A DNA stretch of 39,918 nucleotides from Streptomyces swartbergensis (GTDB lineage Bacteria; Actinomycetota; Actinomycetes; Streptomycetales; Streptomycetaceae): assembly GCF_002148965.1 (NCBI RefSeq), contig NZ_NGFN01000017.1, positions 8,736-48,653 on the forward strand, read 5' to 3'. Position 1 is the first letter of the stretch; the number at the start of each line of letters is the position of its first letter. Shown one piece after another: positions 8,422 to 17,016 of this stretch. The translations under genes were made by a program, and so were the position numbers. The notes under the pieces were generated by a model, which was given only the letters and a program-made list of their open reading frames with translations, was not told where the DNA came from and did not search any database.

Positions 8422-9552
8422 ATGAAAAGCTCGGTACGAATGGGACGTGTTCTCGGGGTGTCGCTGCGCATCCACTGGACCGTGCCCCTGCTCGTGATGC
8501 TCTTCGGATACAGCCTGGGCAGTCAGACCCTCCCGGCGAGGATTCCGGACCAGCCAGGCGCCACCTACACGGTCGCCGGCCTGGCCGGGGCCCTGCTCCT
8601 CCTTGTGAGCCTGCTGGCTCACGAGGCGGCCCACGCGGTGACGGCCCGCAGGAAGGGCATCCAGGTCCAGAGCATCACCCTGTGGGCCTTGGGTGGAATG
8701 ACGCAGATGGGCAAGCCACGCACGGCCGGCGCGGCCTTCCTGATCGCCGTCAGCGGGCCGTTCACCAGTCTGGTCGTCGGTGCGGTGGCGCTCGCGGCGG
8801 GCATCGGGCTGGACACGTTGTCCGGCTGGTCCGTGCCCGCAGCCGTCCTGCTCTGGCTCGGCTGGGTGAACCTCGTCCTGGCCGTGTTCAATCTGCTGCC
8901 GGCCGCCCCACTGGATGGAGGGCGGGTGGTGCAGGCGCTGACGTGGTGGCGTACGGGAGACCAGGACCGCGCCGAGCGAGCGGCCGCACGCGGCGGGCAG
9001 GTCCTCGGCGTCCTGCTCATCGGCGTCGGGTGGATCGCGGTCCTGCGCGGCGCCCTGAGCGGCCTGTGGCTGGCGGTCATCGGCTTCTTCGTCATGGTCG
9101 TCGCCAGCGCGGAACACCGGAGCGCAAGGCTGGCCCCCGCCCTGCGCGGGTTGCGGGCGGCCGATGCCATGTCGAGTCCGGTGGAGACCTGCCAGGACTG
9201 GCTGACCGTACGACGCTGCGTCGATGACGTGGCTGTGCGGACCCGCCACTCCACCCTGGCTCTGATCGACTTCGAAGGACGCCCCAGCGGCCTGCTCCAC
9301 CTCCCGCACCTCGCGAGGGTCCCCGCCCCGCAGCGGGAGACCCTGCGCGTGCGTGACGTGGCGACCCCTTGGACACGGTGTACCACCTGCGCCCCCGACG
9401 ACCTGCTGGCAGAGGTGCTCGAAAAGCTCTCCCCAGGCCGCGGCCTTCCCATCCTCGTCACCGACGGGCAGCACCTGGCCGGCATCATCACCGCGCACGA
9501 CATCTCCCGGATCGTCCAGCGCCACACACTTCGCGGAACGGAGGGCCCGTAA
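8422..9552 (+). CDS. Site-2-protease-type metalloprotease (M50) with CBS domains
   Basis: This is a membrane-embedded zinc protease of the SpoIVFB/Rip3-like subgroup, which cleaves membrane-bound regulators. The product is 376 aa. Residues 1-225 hold the hydrophobic core with the zinc motif HEAAH (67-71) and the third ligand in NLLPAAPLDGGRV (D165). Residues ~240-370 hold two CBS motifs (DAMSSPVETCQDWLTVRRC; then PILVTDGQHLAGIITAHDIS). ATG 8422 is chosen because AGGAG lies 6 bases before it; an ATG at 8416 directly abuts the AGGAG. Its substrate is unknown. It follows nhaA by 178 bases and has its own hairpin downstream, so it may be a single-gene unit. Confidence 0.9.
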   Translation: MKSSVRMGRVLGVSLRIHWTVPLLVMLFGYSLGSQTLPARIPDQPGATYTVAGLAGALLLLVSLLAHEAAHAVTARRKGIQVQSITLWALGGMTQMGKPRTAGAAFLIAVSGPFTSLVVGAVALAAGIGLDTLSGWSVPAAVLLWLGWVNLVLAVFNLLPAAPLDGGRVVQALTWWRTGDQDRAERAAARGGQVLGVLLIGVGWIAVLRGALSGLWLAVIGFFVMVVASAEHRSARLAPALRGLRAADAMSSPVETCQDWLTVRRCVDDVAVRTRHSTLALIDFEGRPSGLLHLPHLARVPAPQRETLRVRDVATPWTRCTTCAPDDLLAEVLEKLSPGRGLPILVTDGQHLAGIITAHDISRIVQRHTLRGTEGP

Positions 9553-9620
9553 CCCCAGGGCAGCAGCAAGCCAGAAGCCCAGGCCGACGTCGGCAGGCGA
9601 CTCCCCCGCAGCCGGGCGCC

Positions 9621-9642
9621 TTGACGGCGACGGGGCCGTCAA
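9621..9642 (+). terminator. Hairpin after the M50 protease gene
   Basis: TTGACGGC (9621-9628) pairs perfectly with GCCGTCAA (9635-9642) across a 6-nt loop. It lies 69 bases after the protease stop, with no T-run. It is short, but the position fits termination. Confidence 0.5.
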
Positions 9643-9704
9643 CACCCCGACGGCCTCGGCGAGCGCGGGAGTACGGAGTGGTTGGGGTTCCCGTAGGTGT
9701 GTGC

Positions 9705-10045
9705 ATGGCGTCTGCGGTGGCGTCCGTGACGACCGAGGAAGCAGCAGGTCCAGGCCAGACTGTGTGATCGCCGCGGTGAACGGGACGATGGACTACCTCA
9801 CCGGCCCCGATTTCTGCCGACGGACTGCTTGATCCGCCCGGTCGGCGTCTGGTGCTGGAGCTCGTGTGGACTTCCTCGACTCATCGGGGCTCAACGAACT
9901 GCTGCGGTTGAGCAAGCAGACGGCTCGCGGAGGGGGATTCCTGGTGCTGGCCGGTGCGCCGCCGAGGATGCGGCAGATTATGTCGCTCACCGGTGCCGAC
10001 ACGGTGCTACCGGTCTATGCCCGGGCTGCCGTCGCACTTGGCGAG
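9705..10045 (+). pseudogene. STAS-domain anti-sigma factor antagonist, multiply frameshifted
   Basis: Four pieces in different frames join into one SpoIIAA/RsbV-like protein: MASAVASVTTEEAAGPGQ (from 9705), VIAAVNGTMDYLTGPDF (from about 9767), LLDPPGRRLVLEL (from about 9827), and VDFLDSSGLNELLRLSKQTA continuing to VLPVYARAAVALGES (about 9865-10045). The last piece carries the conserved DSSGL phosphoacceptor-serine motif of anti-sigma factor antagonists. At least three frame changes make an intact product impossible. No partner anti-sigma kinase lies nearby. Confidence 0.75.
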
Positions 10046-10188
10046 TCGAGTTGGCGGGCGCCGTCAACGGCACCTGCGGCTGCCTGCTCACCGAAGACGT
10101 CCGCCGTCGTCGGCTCGCGGACCGCCGCCGGAACCCAGTTCCAGCAGGGCAGCCGCTTCGAACCTTCAGTGCCATCGTCTTCAGCACC

Positions 10189-10261
10189 ATGCTGCTGAGG
10201 CTGAACACTGCGGACAACCGTCCCCTACACGAGCAGGTGGCCGGTGCCATCCGACGCGCCA
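10189..10261 (+). pseudogene. GntR-family regulator, N-terminal stub
   Basis: From ATG 10189 the frame reads MLLRLNTADNRPLHEQVAGA then IRRAI, the usual opening of short GntR-type (YtrA-like) regulators just before the winged helix. After about 10261 the similarity stops abruptly and the sequence is unrelated, so the DNA-binding domain is gone. It lies directly after the STAS remnant and before a pair of direct repeats. Confidence 0.6.
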
Positions 10262-10380
10262 TCATTTTCGTATGTGGTCAAGCCTCGATCCGGCTCTGTT
10301 GCTTGCCTCGGCCCAGGCACGGGCTGAGACCCGGAGCTCAACTCGCCTGACCGCCCCGCGATCCGCACCATCACCACGAC

Positions 10381-10429
10381 GGGCAGGGTCTGCGCTAACT
10401 TCAAACGGGCACGGTCTGCGCTAACTTCA
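10381..10429. repeat. Tandem pair of 23-bp direct repeats
   Basis: 10381-10403 and 10407-10429 are 22/23 identical; the units share GGTCTGCGCTAACTTCA and are spaced 26 bases start to start. They lie at the boundary between the GntR stub and the TrkA-type pseudogene. They could be repeats at a lost mobile-element end or regulator sites; nothing in the sequence decides this. Confidence 0.75.
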
Positions 10430-10519
10430 GGAGTCACACAACCCCTGATGATCACGCGGTGGGCACACCCGTTCCCAGCCGGGCCCGACACAAGAGCGCA
10501 ACCCAGACTGGAGCACCAG

Positions 10520-11606
10520 ACCTCAGTGGTTCGCGCCCCCAGCCGTGACTGCCGGCCGAGGAGTTCGGCCAGGCCCTGGCGCGTCGCGGCGAGTACCACG
10601 CGGTCTTCGGGCCGAAGGACATAGCCGGGGTGCAGGTCCCATACGAGTCCGCCGGGGCGGTCGGCGCCGCGGTGCGCCGGTGTGGCGGCGAGGTCCGGCA
10701 GCCGCTCGCCCGGTTCGGCCGTGTCCAGCGCCAGAACACGCCACTTGCCTGGACGGAACGACTCGGCGATGGTGCGGCCTTCCAACTACGGGTGCCCGGC
10801 GACACCGAGGGCGGCGAAGAGGAGTACGCGGCGTTCGACGGGTATGGCCCCGAGGATCTGGCGGCCCATCATGGCCCCGGCGAAGGCGGGGGCCGCGAGA
10901 GTGGAGACACTGCGGGCTGCGGGTGAGGGCGCGCGGGTGGGCGGTGCGCAGGGTGCGGTAGACGGCGGTGGCGAAGGCGTCGTCGCACAGGCGCAGGGCC
11001 ACCCGCAGGTCCGGTTTGACGGAGCGTGCGCACAGGGCGGATTCGAGGTTGGTGGTGTCGTGACTGGTGACGGCCAACGGTGGTGGAGGTGTCCAGAGCC
11101 TCGGGGTCCAGGCCGGGGACGGCGAGGGCGGCGGCCTGGTCGAGGAGTTCCTCCAGATGCTGGCCGAACTTGCGGTCGTAGAGCCGGATGACCAGGCGCA
11201 GCCGGGGGTTGAGACGGCGGGCGGCCGGCGCGGCGTGGATGTTGGTCTCGTCGTCGTCATGCACGAGCGCCAGCGCGGCGGCCTCGCGCACGCCCATCTC
11301 GGCCAGGGCGGCTTCGTCGAGGACGACGGTCTCGACGATGCGGGCTGTGCCGGTCGCGCCCGAATCGGTCGAGTCCTCCGTGCGGTTCATGGCGGCCTGT
11401 ATCCGGCCGAGCAGCGCGGCGGTGCGCGCCCTTCCGGTGGTGGCGCCGGGCCGCCGCCGCGAGGGCGGTACGACCAGAGTGACCCGCTCCCGGCACACCG
11501 TGGCGAGCTCGGCGGCCAGCCGCTCGGCGAGCGCGTCGTCCCCACACACGATCATGTGCCCCGGACGCGGCACGCCAGGAGCGGGCTGAAGGCACGACGT
11601 GATCAT
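10520..11606 (-). pseudogene. Dual-RCK TrkA/potassium-channel-type protein, centre deleted and frameshifted
   Basis: The N-terminal part (start near 11606, or ATG 11555 at MIVCGDDALAERLAAELATV) is the first NAD-binding RCK domain and includes ALALVHDDDETNIHAAPAAR and RLYDRKFGQHLEELLDQAAA. At about 11070 it jumps straight to the second RCK domain (TSHDTTNLESALCARSVKPD). In Streptomyces homologues, as I recall them, membrane helices and about 250 residues lie between. A further frame change follows TLRTAHPRALTRS; the tail MMGRQILGAIPVERR then meets an in-frame TAG before LEGRTIAESFRPG and ends with DLHPGYVLRPEDRVVLAATR. The gene is dead. A second decayed copy of its 3' end lies at 19475-19822. 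Confidence 0.8.
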
Positions 11607-11966
11607 GACGTACGGCACCCCCGGCTCGGGCGGAGGAGAGGCCGCCCAGGGGCGCGTACCGCACCAAGGACGACTCTGAAGACCGTCATGAGCACCACGT
11701 CGGGACCCCCGTTCGGCGAAGCTTCTCCGCCTTCTTCCGTCAAGATCGCCGACCAGACTTCCCGGCACACCGCTGGGAACCGTACAGGTTCCTGACGCGG
11801 TGACACAGAGCGTCGGCAAGGCCTCGCCCGCCGACCGTCCGACTGTTCGGGGTGCGGCATTAAAGCCGCGTAAAGATTGCCGGAATCAGGCAATGTCTCG
11901 CCCGTTGTCCGCGTGTGACGATGCCTGCGACAACGGGGGAAGGGCAAGGAGAGGCGGTGTGCGCGG
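11607..11966. other. Intergenic region with an inverted repeat before nfeD
   Basis: No gene is supported. It holds the upstream region of the NfeD/flotillin unit. CCCGTTGTC (11901-11909) is matched by GACAACGGG (11929-11937) with a 19-base spacer, ending 29 bases before the NfeD start: an operator or leader-hairpin candidate. Two copies of TAAAG flank CCGCG near 11865. An AAGGAG lies about 15 bases before ATG 11967. Confidence 0.45.
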
Positions 11967-12482
11967 ATGGCCTGGTTTCTGGGGCTCGGCATAGCGGGGG
12001 TCGTCCTCCTTGCCCTGTCGTTCGTCCTTGACGGCGTACTCGAAGGACTGCTCGACGGAGTCGCCGTTGCGGACGGCCTGCTCGACGGGCTGCTGTCGCT
12101 GCCGGTGATCGCCGGGTTCTTGTCCATGCTCGGTTTCTCGGGGGCGATCGTCATGGGGGCAACCGGACTGGGCCCGGTGGGAGCCACGGTGATCGGGGTG
12201 CCGGCCGGTGTCCTCACCGGCTGGTTCGCCTACCGGCTCAGCCGGGCTCTGATGCATGACTCCTCCGGCGCCGCTCCGCGTGACGCCGACTTGATCGGCG
12301 CATCCGGCTCGGTGGTGACCGCGATCCCCGCCGAGGGCTACGGCGAGGTGCTGGTGCACGTGGCCGGGCAGCCGAGGAAGTTCGCGGCCAAGAGCCCGGT
12401 GGCCGTGGCCCGGGGAGCCGACGTCTGGGTCGAGCAGGCGCTGTCGCAGTCGGCGGTGTCCGTACGCCCGGTCGAACGCTGA
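11967..12482 (+). CDS. NfeD-like membrane protein
   Basis: NfeD proteins partner with flotillins in bacterial membrane microdomains. The product is 171 aa. Residues 1-95 contain hydrophobic segments (GLGIAGVVLLALSFVLDGVL; SLPVIAGFLSMLGFSGAIVM; GPVGATVIGVPAGVLTGWFA). Residues ~110-165 form the OB-fold NfeD domain (LIGASGSVVTAIPAEGYGEV, then VLVHVAGQPRKFAAKS). It belongs to the short class without a ClpP-like protease domain. ATG 11967 is the only in-frame start there. It precedes the flotillin gene by 105 bases, the standard arrangement. A small hairpin (12509-12525) lies in that gap. Confidence 0.88.
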   Translation: MAWFLGLGIAGVVLLALSFVLDGVLEGLLDGVAVADGLLDGLLSLPVIAGFLSMLGFSGAIVMGATGLGPVGATVIGVPAGVLTGWFAYRLSRALMHDSSGAAPRDADLIGASGSVVTAIPAEGYGEVLVHVAGQPRKFAAKSPVAVARGADVWVEQALSQSAVSVRPVER

Positions 12483-12587
12483 CCCGGCGAAACGGTCCTC
12501 CATTTCCAGCACCTGGCCGAGGTGCCGTTCTCATCCACACATCCTTTACCGAATGCCGTCCTCAGGGAGGGCTGAGGGGACATCACC

Positions 12588-14120
12588 ATGAGTTCTGTTG
12601 CCATCGCGGTGGGAGGAGTCGTCGTACTCCTCGTGCTGCTCGCGCTGGTCGTCGTCAGCCGGTACAAGGTCGCTGGCCCCAGCGAGGCGTTCATCGTCAC
12701 CGGGCGGCGCGGCAAGAAGTCCACCGATCCGGAGACCGGGCGGGTGTTCACCGACAACAGCGGCCAGAAGGTCGTGGTCGGCGGCGGCGTGTTCGTCGTG
12801 CCGTTCGTGCAGCAGAGGTTCACCCTCGACCTGTCCTCGCGGCACATCCCCGTGGCGGTGCGCGGCGCTGTCACCCTGCGCGGGGTGAAGGCCAACCTGG
12901 AGGGCGTCGCCATCGTCAAGGTCGGCGGCGCCGAGGACGCCATCCGCGCCGCCGCCCAGCGGTTCCTGATGCAGCAGGACGGCATCGTCGGCTTCACCCA
13001 GGAGGTGCTCTCCGGGGCGCTGCGCGCCATTGTGGGCCGGATGTCGGTGGAGGACATCATCCGGGACCGGGCCGCGTTCGCCGGACAGGTGGCGGAGGAG
13101 GCGGAGGCGAGCCTGTCCGGGCAGGGCCTGGTGCTGGACGCCTTCCAGATCCAGGACATCACCACCGAAGGCTCCTACCTGGAGGACCTCGGCCGGCCCG
13201 AGGCCGCCCGCGCCAAGCAGGAAGCCGACATCGCCGAGGCGGTCGCCCGGCGGGCCGCCGAGCAGGCGCGGCTGAAGGCCGAGGAGGAGATCGCGATCGC
13301 GCAGCGGACCTTCTACCTCAAGCAGGCCGAGATCAAGGCCGAGACCGACGAGGCCGCGGCCCGGGCGGCGGCCGCCGGCCCGCTCGCGGAGGCCGCACGT
13401 CAGCAGGAGATCCTCGCCCAGCAGGAGAAGGTCGCCGAGCGGCAGGCCGAACTGACTGACCGCCAGCTCGACACCCAGGTCCGCAAGCCCGCCGACGCCC
13501 AGCGGTACGCCGCCGAGCAGGAGGCGGAGGCCAAGCGCGTGGCCCGCGTGAAGCAGGCCGAGGCGGAGCGGCTGGCCGCCATCGCCGCCGCGCAGGCGGA
13601 GGCCGAGCGGTCCCGGCTCACGGGTGAGGGCGAGAAGCAGCAGCGCAGCGCGCTGGCCGAGGCGCACGCGATCGAGGGTCTCAAGCAGGGCGAGGCCGAG
13701 CGGTCCCGGCGTGCGGCGATCGCCGAGGCGGTGCGGCTGGAGGGCGAGGCCGAGGCGGCGGCGATCGGCGCGAAGGGTGCGGCCGAGGCCGAGGCGATGC
13801 GGAAGAAGGCCGACTCCTTCGCCCAGTACGGCGATGCGGCCGTGCTGCAGATGCTCGTCGAGGTGCTGCCGCAGGTGGTCGCGAAGGCGTCCGAGCCGCT
13901 CAGCGCGGTGGACAAGATGACGGTCATCTCCACCGACGGCGCGAGCCAGCTGTCCCGCACCGTCGCCGACAACGTGGCCCAGGGCGTCGAACTCCTCAGC
14001 TCGACCACGGGAGTCGATCTCGCCGAGCTGCTGAAGAGCATCACCCAGCGCAACGGTGACGTCCAGCCCTCGACCACACCGGCCGCCGCCGAGGCCAACG
14101 GAAAGATCCAGATCGGCTGA
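12588..14120 (+). CDS. floT: Flotillin-like SPFH-domain protein
   Basis: Flotillins are membrane-anchored scaffold proteins that organise lipid microdomains. The product is 510 aa. Residues 1-22 form a hydrophobic anchor (AIAVGGVVVLLVLLALVVVS). The SPFH domain (about 28-200) includes GPSEAFIVTGRRGKK and FSVDMSS-like text (FTLDLSSRHIPVAVRGAVTL). Residues ~205-420 are the Ala/Glu-rich flotillin coiled coil with repeated EAE and EAA units. The end has the flotillin tail (AVLQMLVEVLPQVVAKASEP, DKMTVISTDGASQLSR). ATG 12588 has AGGGG upstream. It is paired with NfeD upstream; the membrane protein at 14326 follows after a hairpin. The symbol follows Bacillus usage for the family. Confidence 0.93.
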   Translation: MSSVAIAVGGVVVLLVLLALVVVSRYKVAGPSEAFIVTGRRGKKSTDPETGRVFTDNSGQKVVVGGGVFVVPFVQQRFTLDLSSRHIPVAVRGAVTLRGVKANLEGVAIVKVGGAEDAIRAAAQRFLMQQDGIVGFTQEVLSGALRAIVGRMSVEDIIRDRAAFAGQVAEEAEASLSGQGLVLDAFQIQDITTEGSYLEDLGRPEAARAKQEADIAEAVARRAAEQARLKAEEEIAIAQRTFYLKQAEIKAETDEAAARAAAAGPLAEAARQQEILAQQEKVAERQAELTDRQLDTQVRKPADAQRYAAEQEAEAKRVARVKQAEAERLAAIAAAQAEAERSRLTGEGEKQQRSALAEAHAIEGLKQGEAERSRRAAIAEAVRLEGEAEAAAIGAKGAAEAEAMRKKADSFAQYGDAAVLQMLVEVLPQVVAKASEPLSAVDKMTVISTDGASQLSRTVADNVAQGVELLSSTTGVDLAELLKSITQRNGDVQPSTTPAAAEANGKIQIG

Positions 14121-14139
14121 GAGCAGGCAGCCTGCACAA

Positions 14140-14168
14140 GGGCCCGCGCGGCATCGAGCCGCCGGGCC
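14140..14168 (+). terminator. Hairpin after the flotillin gene
   Basis: 14140-14152 pairs with 14157-14168 (GGGCCCG...GCGGC against GCCGCCGGGCCC) with one bulged base and a 4-nt loop. It starts 20 bases after the flotillin stop. It suggests that the next gene is at least partly independent. Confidence 0.55.
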
Positions 14169-14325
14169 CCGCCCTGGGGGATTTGGGCAGACGGCACTGC
14201 CGGTCCTGGCAACCGGTCCATTCACCGGCTGCCGGCTCCTCGCGCGGTTCCGCACCGAAGCCCTCCCGAGCACGCCCGGCGCGACATCTCCGAACCAGGA
14301 GACGTAGTGAAGAGACGGTGCCCGC

Positions 14326-15249
14326 ATGTCTGACACACACCCCGGCACGTACATGACGACCGCTCTCGCCCTTCCCTCGACAACGCGCGCAGTCGCCGAC
14401 CACCGTCGACGGGCCTGGTGCTGGCTAGGTACCGGGATCACGGCCGTGGTCGTCGGGCTGGCCGTCGGACCGGGCGCGGACGAGGCCGGCATCGGCCGGC
14501 TCCGCGCACTCGCTGTGTTCTGTGTCGGCTGCGGTCCCGTCGCCGGCGCCGTCGGGGTGGCCGCGCTCGTCAACTCCCGCCGTATCGGGCTTGCCGTGGC
14601 CACGCATGCATGGATGGCTTGCAGTGCTGTCGCCATCCCGCCGAGCCAGGGGCCGCCACGGGTGGTGCTGCGCCATCCAGCGGAAGGAACTTTGATCGCG
14701 CTGTCCGTGCGCACCGTGGCGCCGCGGTACCACCTGGCCAACCCCGAACCCCGAGGAGTGCTGTGGTGGGCCGAAGACCCCCGAACCGGTGGGGTCATCG
14801 CGCCACCGGGCGGGAAGTATCTGGTCCGGGTGCTCCCCACGCGATCCGACCAGGTGCGTCGCCGCGACGCGGAGGCCGCCGTCCGGCACGGGCTGTTGGA
14901 CAGACCGACGCCACTCCAGCCACAGCTCCCCGTGCTCGAGCCGTCGGCAGACCAAGCGCAGCATCTGGACCTGTCGTACGCGGCGCTGGCCGAAGCCGCC
15001 CGACATTTCAGCCGTCCCGGCACGGACGGACGTCTTGAGCACAAGGGGCCCGACGTCCGGACCGTGCCCTGGTGGCGGGTCCGCGTGCTGCTGGAGATCT
15101 CGCAGGTACGGCCTGCTGCGGTCAACGCGGTGTTCGCCGCGGTGATGATGCTGCTGCTGTGGTGGCTCTGGGCGAGAGACCGACCAGTAAACCCTGAACC
15201 TCAGTTTCAACGAGGTCGGCGAGGACACCGCCCGCCTCTATACCCGTGA
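14326..15249 (+). CDS. Membrane protein of unknown function, 3' end altered
   Basis: Not recognised. The ORF is 307 aa. It has a short N-terminal arm, two hydrophobic segments (about 30-50 WCWLGTGITAVVVGLAVG; 63-85 LAVFCVGCGPVAGAVGVAAL), a soluble middle with ATHAWMACSAVAIPP and APRYHLANPEPRGVLWWAED, and a C-terminal hydrophobic segment (AVNAVFAAVMMLLLWWLWAR, about 265-285). The last ~20 residues (VNPEPQFQRGRRGHRPP) are an out-of-frame read of the RHS remnant that begins near 15194, so the native C-terminus was probably lost or extended at a junction close to 15187. The position after nfeD-floT hints at a membrane-organisation role, but a hairpin separates them. Confidence 0.65.
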   Translation: MSDTHPGTYMTTALALPSTTRAVADHRRRAWCWLGTGITAVVVGLAVGPGADEAGIGRLRALAVFCVGCGPVAGAVGVAALVNSRRIGLAVATHAWMACSAVAIPPSQGPPRVVLRHPAEGTLIALSVRTVAPRYHLANPEPRGVLWWAEDPRTGGVIAPPGGKYLVRVLPTRSDQVRRRDAEAAVRHGLLDRPTPLQPQLPVLEPSADQAQHLDLSYAALAEAARHFSRPGTDGRLEHKGPDVRTVPWWRVRVLLEISQVRPAAVNAVFAAVMMLLLWWLWARDRPVNPEPQFQRGRRGHRPPLYP

Positions 15250-15383
15250 CTCGGACGGAACGATCCTGCTGCCCGTGCGTGGACTACTCCACGCACGGGC
15301 AGATCGTCCACCACAACGGCACCGCAGGGGACACCACCGAACGAAACCACGTCTACGACAAGGCCGGCCGACTTAGCTCCTGA
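15194..15383 (+). pseudogene. RHS/YD-repeat protein fragment
   Basis: One frame from 15194 reads LNLSFNEVGEDTARLYTRDS followed by DGTILL. A second frame (about 15282-15383) reads VDYSTHGQIVHHNGTAGDTT then ERNHVYDKAGRLSS and a stop. The VYDKAGRL unit is a typical YD repeat of RHS/wall-associated toxin-delivery proteins. Intact proteins run to well over a thousand residues; only about 60 remain, with a frameshift. It is fused head-to-tail to the membrane-protein ORF. The toxin and immunity genes normally found at RHS ends are not recognisable. Confidence 0.65.
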
Positions 15384-15876
15384 CCTCACGTTCCGTCATT
15401 CCATCCGCATCATCCCTCGCGCGGTGTGCCAGGCCGGCCCGGTCGGTCGTCCGGCCGACCTGTCGGAAGGGAGGCACGGGGCCGTCGCAGAACCACGGTG
15501 GTCCCCGGCGCGAGCGGCCTGGCCCCCCGCCTCTGGTGACCCGGCCTGGCCGCCCCGCCGGTCACCCAGCTGCAGCCCGCCGCGCGCCCGTGGGTCAGTT
15601 CATGCCAGGACAGCGCCCTCCACGACGACATGAAAGCTGTTTTTAGGGCATAGCGGCCCATATCACCGATCAGATGCTCGATGAGCGCGTCGACGAGCGG
15701 GCCGGTGCGCATCGTCCACCGGATCCAGTCGTTGTCTGGTCCTCACATCAACCCCCGGTTTCAGCTGACTCATACCGCTCTTCCCCGGGCCGCATGAGCG
15801 CCAGCTGATGGCACCGAGAACGAGGCACGATTCCTGGACCGCTCGCGGACACGGTCGTGGACGGTCGAAGTACGCA
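15384..15876. other. Region without a recognised gene
   Basis: No intact gene. On the minus strand, from about 15740 down to 15590, a stretch reads NDWIRWTMRTGPLVDALIEH then LIGDMGRYALKTAFMSSWRA, with natural-looking composition. It then degrades into Arg/Gly/Pro text before a stop near 15410. I do not recognise it. It may be the end of a lost gene; as a neighbour of an RHS remnant it could be an old immunity or toxin gene, but that is only a guess from position. Confidence 0.35.
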
Positions 15877-17016
15877 TCAGCTGCCCCGAAGACCGACCGC
15901 CAGCGTCAGTTCAAGCACCCGGTGTGGCGATGCGAGATCCGGAAACAGCTCCCGCAGCTGCGACATCCGGTACCGGACTGTCTGGGGATGGACGAACAAC
16001 GCCGCCGCCACCTCGTCCCGCCTGCCCTGGTGCAGCAACCACGCCCGCAACGTCTCCTCCAGCCGCCGTGCGGTCGCGACAGGCAAGGTTCGCAACGGTG
16101 CGAGGGCTCGGGCTCGCAGGTCTGCGAACGCGTCCACGTCGGCGCTCAGCACCAGCTCGGGCAGGTGGTCCTCGGTGTCGCGGATATCGGAGGAGAGGGA
16201 GCGCGCGCGTGCGGCTCGTGCGTACGAGGCGGACGCACGAGTCCATGGCCGGGCCGGGCCGACCACGGCGGTGCGGTCGGTCAGCTGCCGCAAGAGATGT
16301 GATCGGTCGGCATCGGGGACGAGCAGCACCCCGGTGGCGTCCGGCAGATCGTCGAGGACGAGGGTGCTCGGGTCGAGCGTGCGATAGGCAGGCCGGGCCT
16401 GGTCGGCGGGCAGCAGGACCGCGGTCAGTGAGACCGGAGGCTGCCACCCGGCCCGTTGAGCGGAGGCCAGGAGCACGTCCGGGCTCGCGCCGGCGAGGAG
16501 GTCGCGGGCCAGGTGTTCCAGGTGGCGCTCGTGGGCCCTGCCCCGGGCGGCCAGTTCGTCGGCGTGGCCCGCGGCGCTCGCGGCGGAGAGCTCGTCGATG
16601 TATGCGAAGGTCAGCTCGGCGAACTTGGCGACCTCGGCAGCGGGCAGACCTGCGGGTACGGCACCCGCTGCCAGGCATCGCCAGGCCACGCGGGCGCCGA
16701 CGCGGTAGGCGCTGAGCAGGGCGTCCATCGAACGGCCGTCGCGCACCTCGCCGCGGCCCAGCTCGTAGGCCGCGTCACCGGCGTCGCCGCCTGTGGCGTT
16801 CCCGCTCGCGAGGTCCAGGTAGTGCCCCAGGGCGGTGCGGACGGCTCGGCGGATGGTGGCGCCCATGTGGCCCGAAAGGGCGTTGGCGTAGGGAGGGACC
16901 TCGTCGATGATCGCCTGGACGACCTCGTCGGCGGTGGTCTTCAGCGCGGCCCGCAGTGCGGTGACCGTCGTCTCATCCAGGGCCAGTTCGCTGGCCCTCT
17001 GGATTGCATGGCTCAC
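15877..17016 (-). CDS. PucR-family transcriptional regulator
   Basis: The product is 379 aa from GTG 17016. Residues ~1-170 are an N-terminal helical sensor region (TVTALRAALKTTADEVVQAI; DALLSAYRVGARVAWRCLAA). Residues 190-300 form the middle domain. The C-terminal PucR HTH reads RRDEVAAALFVHPQTVRYRM then SQLRELFPDL, followed by LELTLAVGL. GTG 17016 has AGGGA about 8 bases before it; ATG 17037, seven codons earlier, lacks a ribosome site. It is transcribed away from the ferredoxin reductase/desaturase pair, and the 87-base divergent gap contains an inverted repeat, so it probably controls that pair. Similar regulator-reductase-desaturase groups occur in other actinomycetes. Confidence 0.9.
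   Translation of the reverse strand: MSHAIQRASELALDETTVTALRAALKTTADEVVQAIIDEVPPYANALSGHMGATIRRAVRTALGHYLDLASGNATGGDAGDAAYELGRGEVRDGRSMDALLSAYRVGARVAWRCLAAGAVPAGLPAAEVAKFAELTFAYIDELSAASAAGHADELAARGRAHERHLEHLARDLLAGASPDVLLASAQRAGWQPPVSLTAVLLPADQARPAYRTLDPSTLVLDDLPDATGVLLVPDADRSHLLRQLTDRTAVVGPARPWTRASASYARAARARSLSSDIRDTEDHLPELVLSADVDAFADLRARALAPLRTLPVATARRLEETLRAWLLHQGRRDEVAAALFVHPQTVRYRMSQLRELFPDLASPHRVLELTLAVGLRGS

Noticed and set aside
12546..15125. 859-codon minus-strand open frame
   Set aside because: It is the antisense of flotillin and the following gene, of leucine/glycine/arginine-rich low complexity.
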